A stretch of 64,000 nucleotides of DNA from Chitinophagaceae bacterium (GTDB taxonomy: Bacteria > Bacteroidota > Bacteroidia > Chitinophagales > Chitinophagaceae). The DNA lies in contig JADKHN010000001.1 in NCBI GenBank assembly GCA_016721725.1, forward strand, positions 248,001-312,000. The letters are read 5' to 3'. The position numbers and the translations under genes were made by a program. Positions 8,301 to 15,685 of the stretch are shown one piece after another (position 1 is the first letter of the stretch; the number at the start of each line of letters is the position of its first letter). The notes under the pieces were generated by a model. The model was not told the DNA's origin. It searched no databases and saw only the letters and a program-made list of their open reading frames with translations.

Positions 8301-8760
8301 GGGTTTCGACAATGCTACGATCGATAAAGTAGCTGAAGGCGAATACCTCCTGAACCCGGGATTTGAGGCTGCCGGGGAGGAACCCATTTACATCAACAGT
8401 GAAGACCTGGAAGTGGCTACTGATCACATCCCTGGCTACGAGATCGCCGCTAAAGGCTCATTGACAGTCGCTTTAGATATAAGCATTTCTGAAGATTTGA
8501 AGAAAGAAGGGGACGCACGGGAATTCGTGAACCGCATTCAAGGCATCCGCAAAGACAGCGGATTCAACCTCACCGATCGCATCAGCCTAACGGTCAGTGA
8601 AAATGCAGACCTGCAACCGGCGTTAATTCAATATAAAGACTATATTTGCGCGGAAATTCTGGCAGATTCACTGGCTTTTTTACCGGTCATACCCGACGGC
8701 ACCGAAATTGAAGTGAATGATGTCTTATTACAAGTGAACGTACTAAAAAAAGGAAAATAG
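5323..8760 (+). CDS. ileS: Isoleucyl-tRNA synthetase
   Basis: A class Ia synthetase of 1,145 residues that charges tRNA-Ile. The HIGH-type motif is GIHH (57-60), the editing-domain Thr-rich motif WTTTPWTLPS lies near 265, the catalytic-domain segment VDQTRGWFYTLHALG near 645, and KMSKR begins at residue 687. The anticodon-binding and C-terminal domains are complete. Two in-frame insertions are odd: residues about 221-256 and 573-583 are encoded by palindromic repeat DNA and share the peptide VPSxGGDLGE. The first lies in the editing domain before AFILAWTTTPW; the second lies in a loop before LHKPYVDD. Both fall where length variation seems tolerable, and the frame is intact. The next gene starts 1 nt after the stop codon, so the two are co-transcribed. 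Confidence 0.97.
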   Translation: MSAKYTEYQQLNLPSISEEILARWQEEKTFEKSVELREGKQPFVFYEGPPSANGLPGIHHVISRTLKDLVCRYKTMQGFQVKRKGGWDTHGLPIELGVEKELGITKEDIGKKISVEEYNKKCREVVMRYKDKWDDITQKMGYWVDLNHPYITFENNYIETLWWCLSELYKKGYLYESVSIQPYSPAAGTGLSSHELNQPGTYKDVKDTSAVAMFRLTSPHQTSPRGGGFEDSAISKIFHAITESSQVPSTGGDLGEASAFILAWTTTPWTLPSNLGLTVGPNIDYALVKTFNPYTHLPVNVILAKALVPKYFKPEGENGDFEAYTVETKLLPWKIIAEFKGAELEGLSYEQLLPGDANTLEKIREITPGAEPFKVILGDFVTTEDGTGIVHTAPAFGADDFRVGKKNNLGILTLVDKEGKFIDGVGEFSGRYVKNYKDQKDYADVNVDISVKLKKENRAFKVEKYEHNYPHCWRTDKPIIYYPLDAWFIKTTAVKDRMVELNKTINWKPAATGTGRFGNWLENMVDWNLSRSRFWGTPLPIWKTEDGEETKCIGSISELQQEIKKSYDAGFSKVPSFGGDLGEVDLHKPYVDDIILVSDAGRPMKRVPDLIDVWFDSGAMPYAQWHFPFENKESFKESFPADFIAEGVDQTRGWFYTLHALGVLLFDSVAYKTVVSNGLVLDKNGNKMSKRLGNVVNPFETIEQFGADATRWYLITNASPWDSLKFDIEGIREVQRKFFGTLYNTYQFFALYANVDGFSFKEDHIPVKDRPEIDQWILSSLNSLVKETASQFDEYEPTQAGRAIEDFVDEHLSNWYVRLCRRRFWKGEYEHDKICAYQTLYECLETLSGLMAPIAPFFADWLFLNLNAVTGRSNQSSVHHTDFPLAVESMIDTDLEKRMQLAQDASSLILSLRKKVNIKVRQPLQKVFIPALDAQMAQRIKQVEGIIMAETNIKEIDLLEADNDFIRKKAKANFKTLGKKLGAKMKWAAEQIMGFDNATIDKVAEGEYLLNPGFEAAGEEPIYINSEDLEVATDHIPGYEIAAKGSLTVALDISISEDLKKEGDAREFVNRIQGIRKDSGFNLTDRISLTVSENADLQPALIQYKDYICAEILADSLAFLPVIPDGTEIEVNDVLLQVNVLKKGK
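5984..6092. repeat. Palindromic repeat element inserted in frame in ileS (copy 1)
   Basis: A composite of nested inverted repeats. A C/G palindrome (5987-6005, CCTCCCCCC facing GGGGGG plus AGG) is followed by GCTTCGAAGACTC, whose near-complement GAGTCTTCGC occurs at 6050-6059, and by TCCCCTCC facing GGAGGGGA with the tail TTTAGGGGAGG. It is translated as part of IleS. The last ~32 nt match copy 2 at 7040-7072 almost exactly. Confidence 0.75.
7040..7072. repeat. Palindromic repeat element inserted in frame in ileS (copy 2)
   Basis: AAGTCCCCTCC, then TTT, then GGAGGGG and the tail ATTTAGGGGAGG: the short form of copy 1, differing mainly in the loop. It encodes KVPSFGGDLGEV, compared with QVPSTGGDLGEA in copy 1. 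Confidence 0.75.
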
Positions 8761-8761
8761 T

Positions 8762-9658
8762 ATGGCAACAAAAAAGAAAGCTCCGGCTAAAAAAGCAAAA
8801 CCAGCCGCTAAACCTGCCCGTCCGAATGGCGGAAAAGGGGTAAAACCGGTAAAAAAAGCAGCTCCAGCCAAAAAACCGGCTGCCAAGAAGCCTGTAGCTA
8901 AGAAACCCGTGGCCAAAAAGCCGGTGGCTAAGAAACCCGTGACTAAAAAACCTGTTGCCAAAGCGAAACCCGCCCCGAAAAAAGTGAGTAAACCCGTGAA
9001 AAAAGTGGTTCCTGCACCTAAAGCAGTGAAAAAACCGGCCCCCAAGGCCGTAGTAAAGCCCGTGGCTAAAGCCGTGGTCAAACCTGTCGCCAAGAAAGTG
9101 GAAGTAAAACCGGTTGCTAAAGTAGCTCCCCCGAAGGTTTCCGTTCCTCAAAGGGCCAAGGACATCAAGATCATCCCGGCAAAACCGGTCGTTTTACCTA
9201 AGATCAATACCAAGACCTCCCGTAAATACCAGCCCGATTTCACCAAATCGGTCTTGGACCAGCCCAAGAACGACCCGGGAGCCCCGATCGTCCGATACAG
9301 CGATTCTGATCTCCAGGAATTCAGGGACCTGATCCAGCGTAAACTGGAATCCGCTAAAAAAGAACTGGCCTACCTGCAGGGTCTGATCACCCGCAAGGAT
9401 GAAATGGGCGGAGACAACGACGATGCCCGTTACATGACCATGGAAGACGGCAGTATGAGCATGGAGCGTGAACAACTGAGCCAGATGGCCAGCCGCCAGA
9501 TCACCTTCATCGATCACCTGGAAAAAGCACTGATGCGTATCGAGAACAAGACTTACGGCATCTGTCGTGTAACGGGTCGTTTAATCGACAAAGCCCGTTT
9601 ACGCGCCGTACCACACGCTACGCTGAGCATTGAAGCGAAGATGGGAGCGGTGAAGTAA
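8762..9658 (+). CDS. TraR/DksA-family protein with a lysine/alanine/proline-rich tail
   Basis: 298 residues in two parts. Residues 1-130 are a histone-H1-like basic tail with tandem KKPVAKK pentamers (five perfect or near-perfect copies encoded by a ~15-bp DNA repeat at about 8880-8960). Residues 170-298 resemble the DksA/TraR fold: a coiled coil (EFRDLIQRKLESAKKELAYL ... MASRQITFIDHLEKALMRI) followed by YGICRVTGRLIDKARLRAVP. The four-Cys zinc finger of DksA is reduced to one Cys, as I recall for other Bacteroidota members. It may bind DNA non-specifically through the tail and RNA polymerase through the coiled coil, but this is inference. Co-transcribed with ileS (1-nt gap) and followed by a terminator. 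Confidence 0.85.
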   Translation: MATKKKAPAKKAKPAAKPARPNGGKGVKPVKKAAPAKKPAAKKPVAKKPVAKKPVAKKPVTKKPVAKAKPAPKKVSKPVKKVVPAPKAVKKPAPKAVVKPVAKAVVKPVAKKVEVKPVAKVAPPKVSVPQRAKDIKIIPAKPVVLPKINTKTSRKYQPDFTKSVLDQPKNDPGAPIVRYSDSDLQEFRDLIQRKLESAKKELAYLQGLITRKDEMGGDNDDARYMTMEDGSMSMEREQLSQMASRQITFIDHLEKALMRIENKTYGICRVTGRLIDKARLRAVPHATLSIEAKMGAVK

Positions 9659-9728
9659 GTTGGAGGTTGGAAGTTCGCCGCCGCCTGGTCTCCTGACCTG
9701 CGGCCTACAACATTAAAAGATTTATTTT

Positions 9729-9760
9729 AAAGAGAATGGTGAGAACTGTTCTCTTTTTTA
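9729..9760 (+). terminator. Terminator of the ileS operon
   Basis: AAAGAGAA (9729-9736) pairs with TTCTCTTT (9749-9756), followed by T and A residues; the 12-nt loop is large but the T-run is clear. Confidence 0.65.
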
Positions 9761-9831
9761 TTTGACTAATAGTGCTCAGGAGAAAAAAATAAATGAAACT
9801 ATTATTCTGTCTCATCTTTACCTCAATGTCT

Positions 9832-9852
9832 TGGTTCGTGACTCACGAACCA
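9832..9852. promoter_or_regulatory. Operator-like palindrome upstream of the VOC gene
   Basis: TGGTTCGTG, ACT, CACGAACCA: perfect 9-bp arms around 3 nt, ending 21 nt before the -7 element (9874-9881). The position would overlap the -33 region, which suits a dimeric regulator. The -7 element itself shows no paired -33 TTG. Confidence 0.55.
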
Positions 9853-9873
9853 TACTAAAATAATAAACAGTTT

Positions 9874-9881
9874 TACTTTTG
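9874..9881 (+). promoter_or_regulatory. -7 element of the VOC gene
   Basis: TACTTTTG matches TAnnTTTG, 15 nt before the ATG at 9897. An upstream TTG at 9879 would fall inside this element, so the ATG is preferred as the start. Confidence 0.55.
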
Positions 9882-9896
9882 CTAAAATTGACGAAT

Positions 9897-10244
9897 ATGT
9901 TCAAAAAATTAAGGACCGTAGTCTATCACGTTTCCGATCTTGCCAAGGCCAAAGACTGGTATCAACAGATCACCGGCATCGCTCCCTATTTCGATGAACC
10001 CTTTTATGTGGGATTCGACATCAACGGCTGTGAAATGGGGCTCGATCCCGACATGACCAATGTGGAAGAAGGTAATCACTCCTTTGTATACTGGAGCGTG
10101 GAGGATATTTCCGGCTGCCTGCAAAAACTGGAGAAAGCTGGCGCCACCATCACTGACCCGCTGAAAGAAGTGGGCGGAGGTATCAGGGTTGCCGTGGTCA
10201 ATGATCCCTGGGGAAATGCGTTAGGGCTGATCGAGGGGGCCTGA
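9897..10244 (+). CDS. VOC (glyoxalase/bleomycin-resistance fold) protein
   Basis: A 115-residue single-domain member of the vicinal oxygen chelate superfamily. The start KLRTVVYHVSDLAKAKDWYQ and the end VAVVNDPWGNALGLIE are the classic halves of the fold, with a metal-ligand-like Glu in each half. These proteins act as dimers in isomerisation, dioxygenation or drug binding, and sequence alone does not show which. The gene is monocistronic and sits behind a palindromic operator-like site, so it is probably regulated by a stress- or ligand-responsive repressor encoded elsewhere. The start is ATG 9897, not the in-promoter TTG. Confidence 0.85.
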   Translation: MFKKLRTVVYHVSDLAKAKDWYQQITGIAPYFDEPFYVGFDINGCEMGLDPDMTNVEEGNHSFVYWSVEDISGCLQKLEKAGATITDPLKEVGGGIRVAVVNDPWGNALGLIEGA

Positions 10245-10342
10245 TCTTTCTCTCTACTATTCAAATCCCTTAAACCGTAAAGCCGGAAGAAATTTATGGA
10301 TTTCCGGGGATCCTGTGTCCTTATCTTACAAAAACCAAAACG

Positions 10343-10852
10343 ATGGCTGAACTGCATACCCATTCCGAAAACGGTAAATCTAAACGCCCGGCTAAACGAT
10401 CCACCCGCGTGGACCTCACCCCGATGGTGGACCTGGGCTTTCTCCTGATCACCTTCTTCGTCTTCACCACCAACCTGGGCAGGTCCAATGCGATGAACCT
10501 GATCATGCCCATGGATGGAGAACAAATGCCCGTAAAAGAATCCGGCTCCATGACCATTTTGATCGGTATCGACCATCAACTATTCTATTATTACGGCAAA
10601 CTGGTTCCGGGTAAAGCACAAATACAGATCAAGCAGACCAGTTTCAGGGAGATCCGTGATCTGATCGTGGCCAAAAAACGATCGACCCCCCTGCGCGACC
10701 TGATGTTCCTGATCAAGGCTGATAAGCGGTCCACATTCAAAGACATCGTTGACCTGCTGGATGAAATGGTCATCTGCGATATCCCGAAGGGGCATTACGC
10801 GGAGGTTGAACTGACCGTCGAAGAGCAAAAAGCAATGATTGGCCAATTGTAA
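10343..10852 (+). CDS. exbD: ExbD/TolR-family biopolymer transport protein
   Basis: 169 residues with a basic N-terminus (KSKRPAKRSTRVDLTPMVDL), one membrane helix (about 32-48, LGFLLITFFVFTTNL) with the conserved Asp just before it, and a periplasmic domain. ExbD works with ExbB to transmit proton-motive force to TonB and outer-membrane receptors. No exbB or tonB is adjacent, so its partners must be elsewhere. The periplasmic domain, with DLMFLIKADKRSTFKDIVDLLD, is intact. It may serve the TonB receptor at 2.1-4.2 kb, but there is no linkage evidence. It converges with the ABC exporter, with a hairpin and heptamer repeats between. Confidence 0.88.
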   Translation: MAELHTHSENGKSKRPAKRSTRVDLTPMVDLGFLLITFFVFTTNLGRSNAMNLIMPMDGEQMPVKESGSMTILIGIDHQLFYYYGKLVPGKAQIQIKQTSFREIRDLIVAKKRSTPLRDLMFLIKADKRSTFKDIVDLLDEMVICDIPKGHYAEVELTVEEQKAMIGQL

Positions 10853-10943
10853 ACAAATGCAATCCACTATAAGTAAAAAACCGACGGCCGAAGAATCTGT
10901 ACATGGAGATTAAAAATGAATGGGTGAAGTGCTCTTGACTTGT

Positions 10944-10968
10944 CGGTCAGACGGGGACCGTCAGACCG
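10944..10968. terminator. Hairpin between convergent genes
   Basis: CGGTCAGACGG (10944-10954) pairs with CCGTCAGACCG (10958-10968) with one mismatch and a GGA loop. It lacks a T-run, so it may be a dispersed repeat rather than a true intrinsic terminator. Confidence 0.4.
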
Positions 10969-10970
10969 GG

Positions 10971-10991
10971 AACTGCCAACTGTGGACTGTA
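10971..10991. repeat. Heptamer repeat, second site
   Basis: Three 7-bp units AACTGCC, AACTGTG and GACTGTA abut the exporter stop codon. Same period and core as 681-722. Confidence 0.5.
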
Positions 10992-10992
10992 T

Positions 10993-12801
10993 CTACTTCA
11001 CCTCCTGCATATCCACCAGCCTCTTATAAAAACCGTTATGCGCAATGAGAGAATCATGCGTTCCCCTTTCCACGATCTCGCCTTTTTGGAGAACGATGAT
11101 CTCATCGGCGTGGCGGATGGTGCTGAGGCGGTGGGCGATCACCAGGGAGGTCCGGTTGGTCATCAGGTTATTGATCGCATCCTGGACCAGGCGTTCACTT
11201 TCGGTATCGAGGGAAGAAGTGGCTTCGTCCAATATTAATATGGGCGGGTTCTTCAATACGGCACGGGCGATGGTCAGACGCTGCCTTTCGCCGCCGCTGA
11301 GCTTGCTGCCGCGGTCGCCGATATTGGTATCGTAACCGTTCTCTTTCTGAACGATGAAATGATGGGCGTTGGCCACCTTGGCCGCCTGTTCAATATCGGC
11401 CTGCGTGGCATTGTTCATGCCCAGGGCGATATTGTTGGCGATGGTATCGTTAAACAGGATGGGCTCCTGGGTAACAATGCTGATCTGTGTTCGGAGTGAA
11501 TACAATGAATAATCGCGGATATTGACGCCATCCACTAATATCTCGCCGCTGCTGGCATCATGGAATCGGGGCACCAGGTCGGCCAGGGTTGATTTACCGG
11601 CTCCGCTGCTGCCCACAAGGGCGACAGTCTTGCCTTTTTGCACCGTCAGGCTGATGTCTTTCAGGATCACCACATCGTCATAACGGAAACCTACATTTCT
11701 GAATTCAATGCTGTGGGTAAAGGAATCCAGTTTTTTCCCATTCGGGTTATCATCTACCATCACCGGAGCGCTCATTACTTCCTCGATACGGCCAATGGCG
11801 GCGGCGCCCTTACGCATATTGCTGAAAGCGGTGGAGATGGACTTCGCGGGATCGATGATGTTGTAGAATAATCCCATATAAGTGAGGAACAAGGCGCCGT
11901 TCAATCCCAGCTCACCACTTAAGACCAATCTGCCGCCGAACCAGAGGATGCCGGCAAAGATGGCCACACCCATCATCTCACTCATGGGAGAGGCCAGGTC
12001 GCGCTTGAAGCCGATCTTGTTGCGGGCCACCAGCAGGTCATCACTGATGTTGAAGAATTTCATTCGCAACAGGCTCTCCACATTAAAGGCCTTGATCACC
12101 CTTAACCCGCCCAGGGTTTCATCAATGAGTGAGATCGTCTCTCCGCCTTTTTGGGCCACTTTCGATGAATCCTTTTTCAACGAACGGCTTACCCGTCCGA
12201 TGACCAGGCCCATCAGGGGCAGGCTCAATAAAATGAAACCGGTCAGCTGCGGACTGATATAAAACAATACACCGAGGTTGATGATGATGGCCATGGGATC
12301 CTTGATCCAGCCTTCGAGGGTACCCACCACCGAGCCTTCCACTTCGGCAACATCATTGATGATGCGGCTGGTGAGGTCGCCCTTGCGTTGCTCAGTGAAA
12401 TAGCCGATGGGGAGTTTCAGGATCTTATCGAACAGGTCAACCCGGAAACGGGTTACGATGCCGTTCTTCAACGGACCCATGATGCGGTATGACAGGTAAA
12501 GGAAGAGGTTTTTCAAAAAGATGGAGATGATGATCAGGATACAGACCACTCCCAGGGCATGATAAACACTGCCGTTGCTGATGAGATTGCTCAACTGGTC
12601 GGTAACATATGTGACCAGGGGGTTACTGGTGGTCTTGGGTACACCCGTGGATTGCACCCCGAAGATCAGTTGCATGAATGGCAGCAGCATCCCGATGGAA
12701 ACGATCGAAAAAAGGATGGACAGGAAGATGGTCACCACATACCAGGCGATGGAAGATTTATATTTGCCCAGGTAGGTGAAAACCCTTGAATACTGCTTCA
12801 T
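10993..12801 (-). CDS. MsbA-type ABC exporter (fused permease-ATPase)
   Basis: A 602-residue half-transporter. The N-terminal ~310 residues hold six membrane helices (type I exporter fold) and the C-terminus an ATPase with Walker A GSSGAGKST, signature LSGGERQRL, Walker B ILILDEATSSLD and H-loop VIAHRLSTI. It works as a homodimer in the inner membrane. MsbA-like lipid A flipping is the usual guess in Bacteroidota for a lone gene of this kind, but the substrate is not visible from sequence. The start is the ATG at 12799-12801 (MKQYSRVFTYLG); the longer frame begins 9 codons upstream without support. It diverges from rbfA, and its promoter lies in the rbfA leader. Confidence 0.88.
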   Translation of the reverse strand: MKQYSRVFTYLGKYKSSIAWYVVTIFLSILFSIVSIGMLLPFMQLIFGVQSTGVPKTTSNPLVTYVTDQLSNLISNGSVYHALGVVCILIIISIFLKNLFLYLSYRIMGPLKNGIVTRFRVDLFDKILKLPIGYFTEQRKGDLTSRIINDVAEVEGSVVGTLEGWIKDPMAIIINLGVLFYISPQLTGFILLSLPLMGLVIGRVSRSLKKDSSKVAQKGGETISLIDETLGGLRVIKAFNVESLLRMKFFNISDDLLVARNKIGFKRDLASPMSEMMGVAIFAGILWFGGRLVLSGELGLNGALFLTYMGLFYNIIDPAKSISTAFSNMRKGAAAIGRIEEVMSAPVMVDDNPNGKKLDSFTHSIEFRNVGFRYDDVVILKDISLTVQKGKTVALVGSSGAGKSTLADLVPRFHDASSGEILVDGVNIRDYSLYSLRTQISIVTQEPILFNDTIANNIALGMNNATQADIEQAAKVANAHHFIVQKENGYDTNIGDRGSKLSGGERQRLTIARAVLKNPPILILDEATSSLDTESERLVQDAINNLMTNRTSLVIAHRLSTIRHADEIIVLQKGEIVERGTHDSLIAHNGFYKRLVDMQEVK

Positions 12802-12825
12802 TATATATAATTCGGGTAGAAACGG

Positions 12826-12858
12826 CAAAGTAACTAATTTTACAGCGATTAAAGCAAA
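12826..12858 (-). promoter_or_regulatory. Promoter of the ABC exporter gene
   Basis: On the minus strand TTTG (12855-12858), 21 nt, then TTACTTTG (12826-12833; one mismatch to TAnnTTTG). The -33 box lies within 6 nt of the rbfA ATG, so the two divergent units share this 62-bp space. Confidence 0.5.
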
Positions 12859-12863
12859 ACAGT

Positions 12864-13220
12864 ATGCTAGAAGGTAAAAGACAGAAACAGGTGGCGGGGC
12901 TGCTCAACAAGGAACTCAGCGATATCTTCCAGCGCCTCGGCATTTCGATGATGGATGGCGGTATGATCTCCATTTCTTCGGTGAAGATCACCCCCGACCT
13001 GTACGAAGCCCGTATCTACCTGAGCTTTTTCAAGATAGACGATGCCGTAGGCACGCTCAAGAAAATACAGGAAAGGTCCTGGGAGATCAAAAAAGAGCTC
13101 ACCGCCCGGGTACGCCACCAGCTCCGCAGCATGCCCCTCCTTACTTTTTATATTGACGACACGTTGGACTATGTGGAGAAGATGGAGAAGATCTTCAAGG
13201 AGATCAAGAAAGATGACTGA
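12864..13220 (+). CDS. rbfA: Ribosome-binding factor A
   Basis: A 118-residue KH-fold protein that helps 16S rRNA 5'-end maturation and cold-growth 30S assembly. The usual features are present: KQVAGLLNKELSDIFQRLG at the start, the beta-strand VKITPDLYEARIYLSFF, and the C-terminal LLTFYIDDTLDYVEKMEKI. The length is normal. The next gene, the FtsX-type permease, starts 17 nt after the stop codon, so they are probably transcribed together, an unusual pairing that seems to reflect operon packing rather than function. Confidence 0.93.
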   Translation: MLEGKRQKQVAGLLNKELSDIFQRLGISMMDGGMISISSVKITPDLYEARIYLSFFKIDDAVGTLKKIQERSWEIKKELTARVRHQLRSMPLLTFYIDDTLDYVEKMEKIFKEIKKDD

Positions 13221-13237
13221 TAACCTTTAAACTGTTA

Positions 13238-14458
13238 ATGTACTTAACCTTCGCCTGGCGCTATTTCAAAGCCAAAAAAAGCACCAACGCCATCAACATC
13301 ATCTCCTGGGTGACGGTGGGCGTGATCGCTTTCGCCACCTGCTGCCAGGTGCTCGTGCTTAGTGTGTTCAACGGCTTCGAAGACCTGGTGAAATCGCTTT
13401 ACTCCTCTTTTTATACCGACCTGAAGGTTCTGCCCTCAGCAGGCAAGACCTTTGTTTTGGATTCTTCGCGCATCCGTATGATCGGCAGCCAGCCCTATAT
13501 CCGGAGCCTGTCCCTGATCGCGGAGGAGAAAGCCCTTTTGAAGAATGATGACGCCCAAACGGTGATCAACCTGAAGGGGGTGGATGACCATTATCCCGGT
13601 GTAAGCGGACTGGCCTCCAAAACGAACAAGGGAAAATATTTCACCGGCACCCCGGAGGATCCCTACCTCATTGCCGGCGCGGGCATTCAAAATGCTTCGG
13701 GGATCAATGTGGATCCTGCGCTTCCTTCCGGCCGGCTCACGGTCATCCTGCCAAAAAAGAATGCAGGCTCTGCCGACCCGCTTCAATCGATTAGCGAAGC
13801 AAATGTACAGGCATCGGGCATCTTCACCATTCAGCAGGAGTTCGACGATAAATACGCGATCACCAATATCGGTTTCGTCAAACAACAGATCGGTTTTGGC
13901 GCCGATGAATACAGTGCGGTGGAGATCAAATTGAGGAACAACGAAGACCTGGAAGACAGCCGGAAGAACCTGCAAGAATCATTGGGCCCCGGATATAACG
14001 TTCAAACCCGCTATCAACAGAATACCAGTCTGTACAATACCATGAAACTGGAGAAATGGGCCATCTATGGCGTGCTCACGCTGATCCTGATCATCGCGGC
14101 CTTCAATATGGTGAGCGCACTCACTATGCTGGTGCTGGAAAAAAGAAAGGACATCAGTGTCTTGCAGAGCATGGGCGCTCACCGGTCCATGGTGCACCGC
14201 ATTTTCCTGGCCGAAGGGGTATTGCTGGGGATCATCGGCGCTTTGGCGGGTATCCTCCTGGCGGTGATCATCTGCCAGCTGCAGATCCGTTTCAGGCTGA
14301 TCAAATTCGAAGGCGGGTCCTTCCTCATCAATTATTTTCCGGTGAAAATGATCCTGACCGATTTTGTATTGGTAAGCGCTACGGCCCTGGCCATTGCCTT
14401 CATCGCGGCCTGGTTCCCGGCAAAGAAAGCAAGCGGAGAACGTATAGAATTGAAATAG
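13238..14458 (+). CDS. LolC/LolE-type ABC transporter permease (FtsX-like)
   Basis: 406 residues with the MacB/LolC layout: one membrane helix near residues 20-45 (INIISWVTVGVIAFATCCQV), a periplasmic domain (about 50-265), then three C-terminal helices with the FtsX domain (about 275-400). The N-terminus YLTFAWRYFKAKKSTNAINI matches lipoprotein-releasing permeases. The protein would extract lipoproteins from the inner membrane with a LolD ATPase, which is not encoded nearby. It could belong to another MacB-like system. Downstream of rbfA, convergent with the transketolase gene. Confidence 0.82.
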   Translation: MYLTFAWRYFKAKKSTNAINIISWVTVGVIAFATCCQVLVLSVFNGFEDLVKSLYSSFYTDLKVLPSAGKTFVLDSSRIRMIGSQPYIRSLSLIAEEKALLKNDDAQTVINLKGVDDHYPGVSGLASKTNKGKYFTGTPEDPYLIAGAGIQNASGINVDPALPSGRLTVILPKKNAGSADPLQSISEANVQASGIFTIQQEFDDKYAITNIGFVKQQIGFGADEYSAVEIKLRNNEDLEDSRKNLQESLGPGYNVQTRYQQNTSLYNTMKLEKWAIYGVLTLILIIAAFNMVSALTMLVLEKRKDISVLQSMGAHRSMVHRIFLAEGVLLGIIGALAGILLAVIICQLQIRFRLIKFEGGSFLINYFPVKMILTDFVLVSATALAIAFIAAWFPAKKASGERIELK

Positions 14459-14465
14459 TGAAGAG

Positions 14466-14484
14466 ATCCCGCCTGCGGCGGGAT
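14466..14484. repeat. REP-like hairpin between convergent genes
   Basis: ATCCCGCC, TGC, GGCGGGAT: perfect 8-bp arms followed by GACAAAA. This word is a common dispersed bacterial intergenic hairpin and may also terminate transcription from both sides. Confidence 0.55.
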
Positions 14485-14526
14485 GACAAAAGCAGAAGAA
14501 AGAAACTGTTGGGAAAATAAAGAGAA

Positions 14527-15360
14527 TCAGTAGTCACCTAATGTCTCCGGCAATTGTGCCAGCGCCCTGGCCAGCTGTTCATCATTGGGCGCGATACCAT
14601 GCCATTCGTGGCTTCCTTCCATGAAGTCGATCCCCTTGCCCATTTCGGTCTTCATCAGGATCACGATGGGTTTGCCTTTGCCGATATAGGTCTTCGCGTT
14701 GTTCAATCCGTTAACCACCGCTTCCATCTCATTACCTTCCATCTCGAGGACTTGCCAGTTGAAGGCCTCGAATTTGGCCCGCAGGCTGTTGAGGGCCATC
14801 ACGGTTTCAGTTGGTCCATCGATCTGTTGCCCGTTGCAATCGATCGTGGCGATGAGGTTGTCCACCTTCTTATGGGCTGCAAACAGGATGGCTTCCCAGT
14901 TCTGGCCTTCATCCAGTTCTCCGTCACCGTGGAGTGAATAAACAATATGGTCATCGTTATTCAGCTTTTTAGCCAGTGCGGCGCCAATGGCGACGCTCAT
15001 GCCCTGTCCCAATGAACCGCTCGACATCCGGACGCCGGGCAGGTGCTCATGGGTGGTGGGGTGCCCCTGCAAACGGGTATTCAGTTTGCGGAAAGTGGCC
15101 AGTTCGGAGACCGGGAAATAACCGCTCCGGGCCAGTGTACTGTAATAAAGGGGGGAGATGTGCCCGTTGCTTAAAAAGAACAGATCTTCACCAACACCAT
15201 CCATACTGAAGGAAGGGTTATGCTTCATGACCTTGAAATACAGGGCGGTCAGAAAATCCGTACAGCCGAGTGAACCTCCGGGATGACCGCTTTGTACGGC
15301 ATGCACCATCCGCACGATATCCCTCCTGATCTGGGTTGCGGTGTCTTTTAATTCCTTCAT
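14527..15360 (-). CDS. Transketolase, N-terminal (TPP-binding) subunit
   Basis: 277 residues equal to the first domain of transketolase, as in split two-subunit enzymes of the pentose phosphate pathway. The TPP motif begins GDGELDEGQNWEAI (about 142-155) and ends with CNGQQIDGPT; the His-rich substrate patch HPGGSLG is at the start. The C-terminal subunit normally follows directly, but here the gene is followed by the permease on the other strand, so its partner must lie elsewhere. The gene has its own promoter and no operon partner. The distant dxs gene is a full-length paralogue and not the missing half. Confidence 0.88.
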   Translation of the reverse strand: MKELKDTATQIRRDIVRMVHAVQSGHPGGSLGCTDFLTALYFKVMKHNPSFSMDGVGEDLFFLSNGHISPLYYSTLARSGYFPVSELATFRKLNTRLQGHPTTHEHLPGVRMSSGSLGQGMSVAIGAALAKKLNNDDHIVYSLHGDGELDEGQNWEAILFAAHKKVDNLIATIDCNGQQIDGPTETVMALNSLRAKFEAFNWQVLEMEGNEMEAVVNGLNNAKTYIGKGKPIVILMKTEMGKGIDFMEGSHEWHGIAPNDEQLARALAQLPETLGDY

Positions 15361-15419
15361 ATTACTTGGGGTATGTTCTTGAAAATGGCCGTTTCGATCA
15401 ACGGAAACCTGTTGGATTG

Positions 15420-15450
15420 CAAACCTAATGATAAATCATATCCTGCCAAA
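15420..15450 (-). promoter_or_regulatory. Promoter of the transketolase subunit gene
   Basis: On the minus strand TTTG (15447-15450), 19 nt, then TAGGTTTG (15420-15427): an exact match to the Bacteroidota consensus. The leader is about 50 nt. The rest of the 325-bp gap up to 15640 shows no other feature. Confidence 0.7.
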
Positions 15451-15645
15451 GCAAAATAGGCGGTCCTGGTCTTTTAGTTGATAATAAGTTCATAATTTGT
15501 ACGTTAGATATTGTACCGGATCGCCGGAACGGCTGGACCGGGAATCGGGATAAATAGCCTGATTATTGCCCCCAGGCAACGAATTCAGGCCTATTTCAGT
15601 CTTAAAAATTGGGGTTTTTGTTTTTTATCCTCAAAACTTATTCAA

Positions 15646-15653
15646 TACTTTTG
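15646..15653 (+). promoter_or_regulatory. -7 element of the glycosyl-1-phosphate transferase gene
   Basis: TACTTTTG, 32 nt before the ATG. A TTTTTG at 15615-15620 is a possible -33 box, though the spacing of 25 nt is long. Confidence 0.5.
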
Positions 15654-15685
15654 CAATTGAACGGTTGCACCATTAAATAACCAGA

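Noticed and set aside
8687..9151. Phe/Gly-rich minus-strand frame
   Set aside because: Antisense shadow of the lysine-rich repeat region of the DksA-like gene.
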